NCBI GenBank assembly: GCA_019594195.1
Contig: JAFDTP010000024.1
Location: 1 to 22,951 of the forward strand
DNA length: 22,951 nucleotides
DNA from: Thermoplasmata archaeon
GTDB lineage: Archaea; Thermoplasmatota; Thermoplasmata; Halarchaeoplasmatales; Halarchaeoplasmataceae
Direction of reading: 5' to 3'
Both the position numbers and the translations under genes were made by a program. The notes under the pieces were generated by a model. It searched no databases and had not been told where the DNA came from. It saw nothing but the letters and a program-made list of their open reading frames with translations. Positions 22,883-22,951 of the stretch are shown piece after piece. How positions within the stretch are numbered: the stretch's first letter is position 1; each line of letters opens with the position of its first letter.

Positions 22883-22951
22883 GATCTATATCTATATCGT
22901 CTACGAGAGGTATATCAGATATTATAGCGCCGGAGGCTACTATCGTCTCTG
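22803..22951 (-). CDS. Aconitase X small subunit, C-terminal part, inverted (partial)
   Basis: The minus strand is open from the window edge to a TGA at 22803-22805. It encodes ETIVASGAIISDIPLVDD, then IDIDLIEDGDMVHIDGAKGE, then VDILDVDVDR. This is the expected C-terminal half of the DUF126 domain (A-I-I-S-D-I-P-L-V-D and the GDMVHIDG turn), and it would follow the plus-strand fragment if turned round. The last few residues may already lie across the junction. It could instead be the end of a complete second small-subunit gene outside the window, but the abrupt loss of the plus-strand partner makes one broken gene more likely. Confidence 0.75.
   Translation of the reverse strand, partial: ETIVASGAIISDIPLVDDIDIDLIEDGDMVHIDGAKGEVDILDVDVDR

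Noticed and set aside
22619..22951. Two intact convergent aconitase X small-subunit genes
   Set aside because: The plus-strand copy loses family sequence abruptly at residue 65 and its remainder is exactly antisense to the other copy, so at least one is broken.

Overview
The window is archaeal. The elongation factor is EF-1A type, S10 sits directly behind it, tRNA genes lack an encoded CCA, and most transcription units start a few bases after a TATA-like box. Other archaeal markers are a Trm-G10 methylase, an archaeal RecJ/GAN-like nuclease, an aconitase X of the archaeal mevalonate pathway and a PGF-CTERM surface protein. The EF-1A sequence and the winged-helix/ATPase/TPR regulator suggest a Thermoplasmatota-like euryarchaeon. 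That placement is an inference and would need a tree. Several proteins are rich in Asp/Glu, which would fit a salty habitat but does not prove one.

Layout. 1-798 is the 3' end of a cell-surface protein with a PGF-CTERM anchor. 799-1438 is the only long stretch without protein genes; it holds tRNA-Ala(TGC) on the minus strand inside a cluster of hairpins and partial copies of tRNA-flanking sequence. 1439-3084 (minus) encodes S10 and EF-1A, and a GNAT acetyltransferase diverges from it. 3731-5312 (minus) is a thiE-thiL thiamine operon. 5373-8805 (minus) is a two-gene unit with an 825-residue winged-helix/ATPase/TPR regulator followed by a PurM-fold AIR-synthase-like enzyme. 8919-11127 holds a RecJ-like DHH nuclease and a convergent M14-type deacylase. 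11251-13597 (plus) holds a DUF488 protein and a membrane M50 metalloprotease. 13605-19136 (minus) encodes a 1843-residue secreted subtilisin with two blocks of GLUG repeats. 19221-20478 (minus) pairs a CxxC redox protein with Trm-G10, and a thioredoxin diverges from them. A small winged-helix protein, tRNA-Phe(GAA) and the aconitase X large and small subunits close the window.

Organisation. Genes inside operons are 1-50 nt apart or overlap, and several have Shine-Dalgarno-like sequences. Lead genes mostly have a TATA-like box about 24-29 nt before the start codon, so they look leaderless. Four convergent gene pairs are separated by only 3-7 nt. No integrase, transposase, CRISPR array or defence system was seen.

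The most striking anomaly is at the right edge. The aconitase X small-subunit gene starts normally on the plus strand but loses its family sequence after about residue 65. The C-terminal part of the same domain is then encoded on the opposite strand, running in from the window edge. This is either a real inversion breakpoint or, quite plausibly, a chimeric amplification/assembly junction. No convincing novel multi-gene system is visible.
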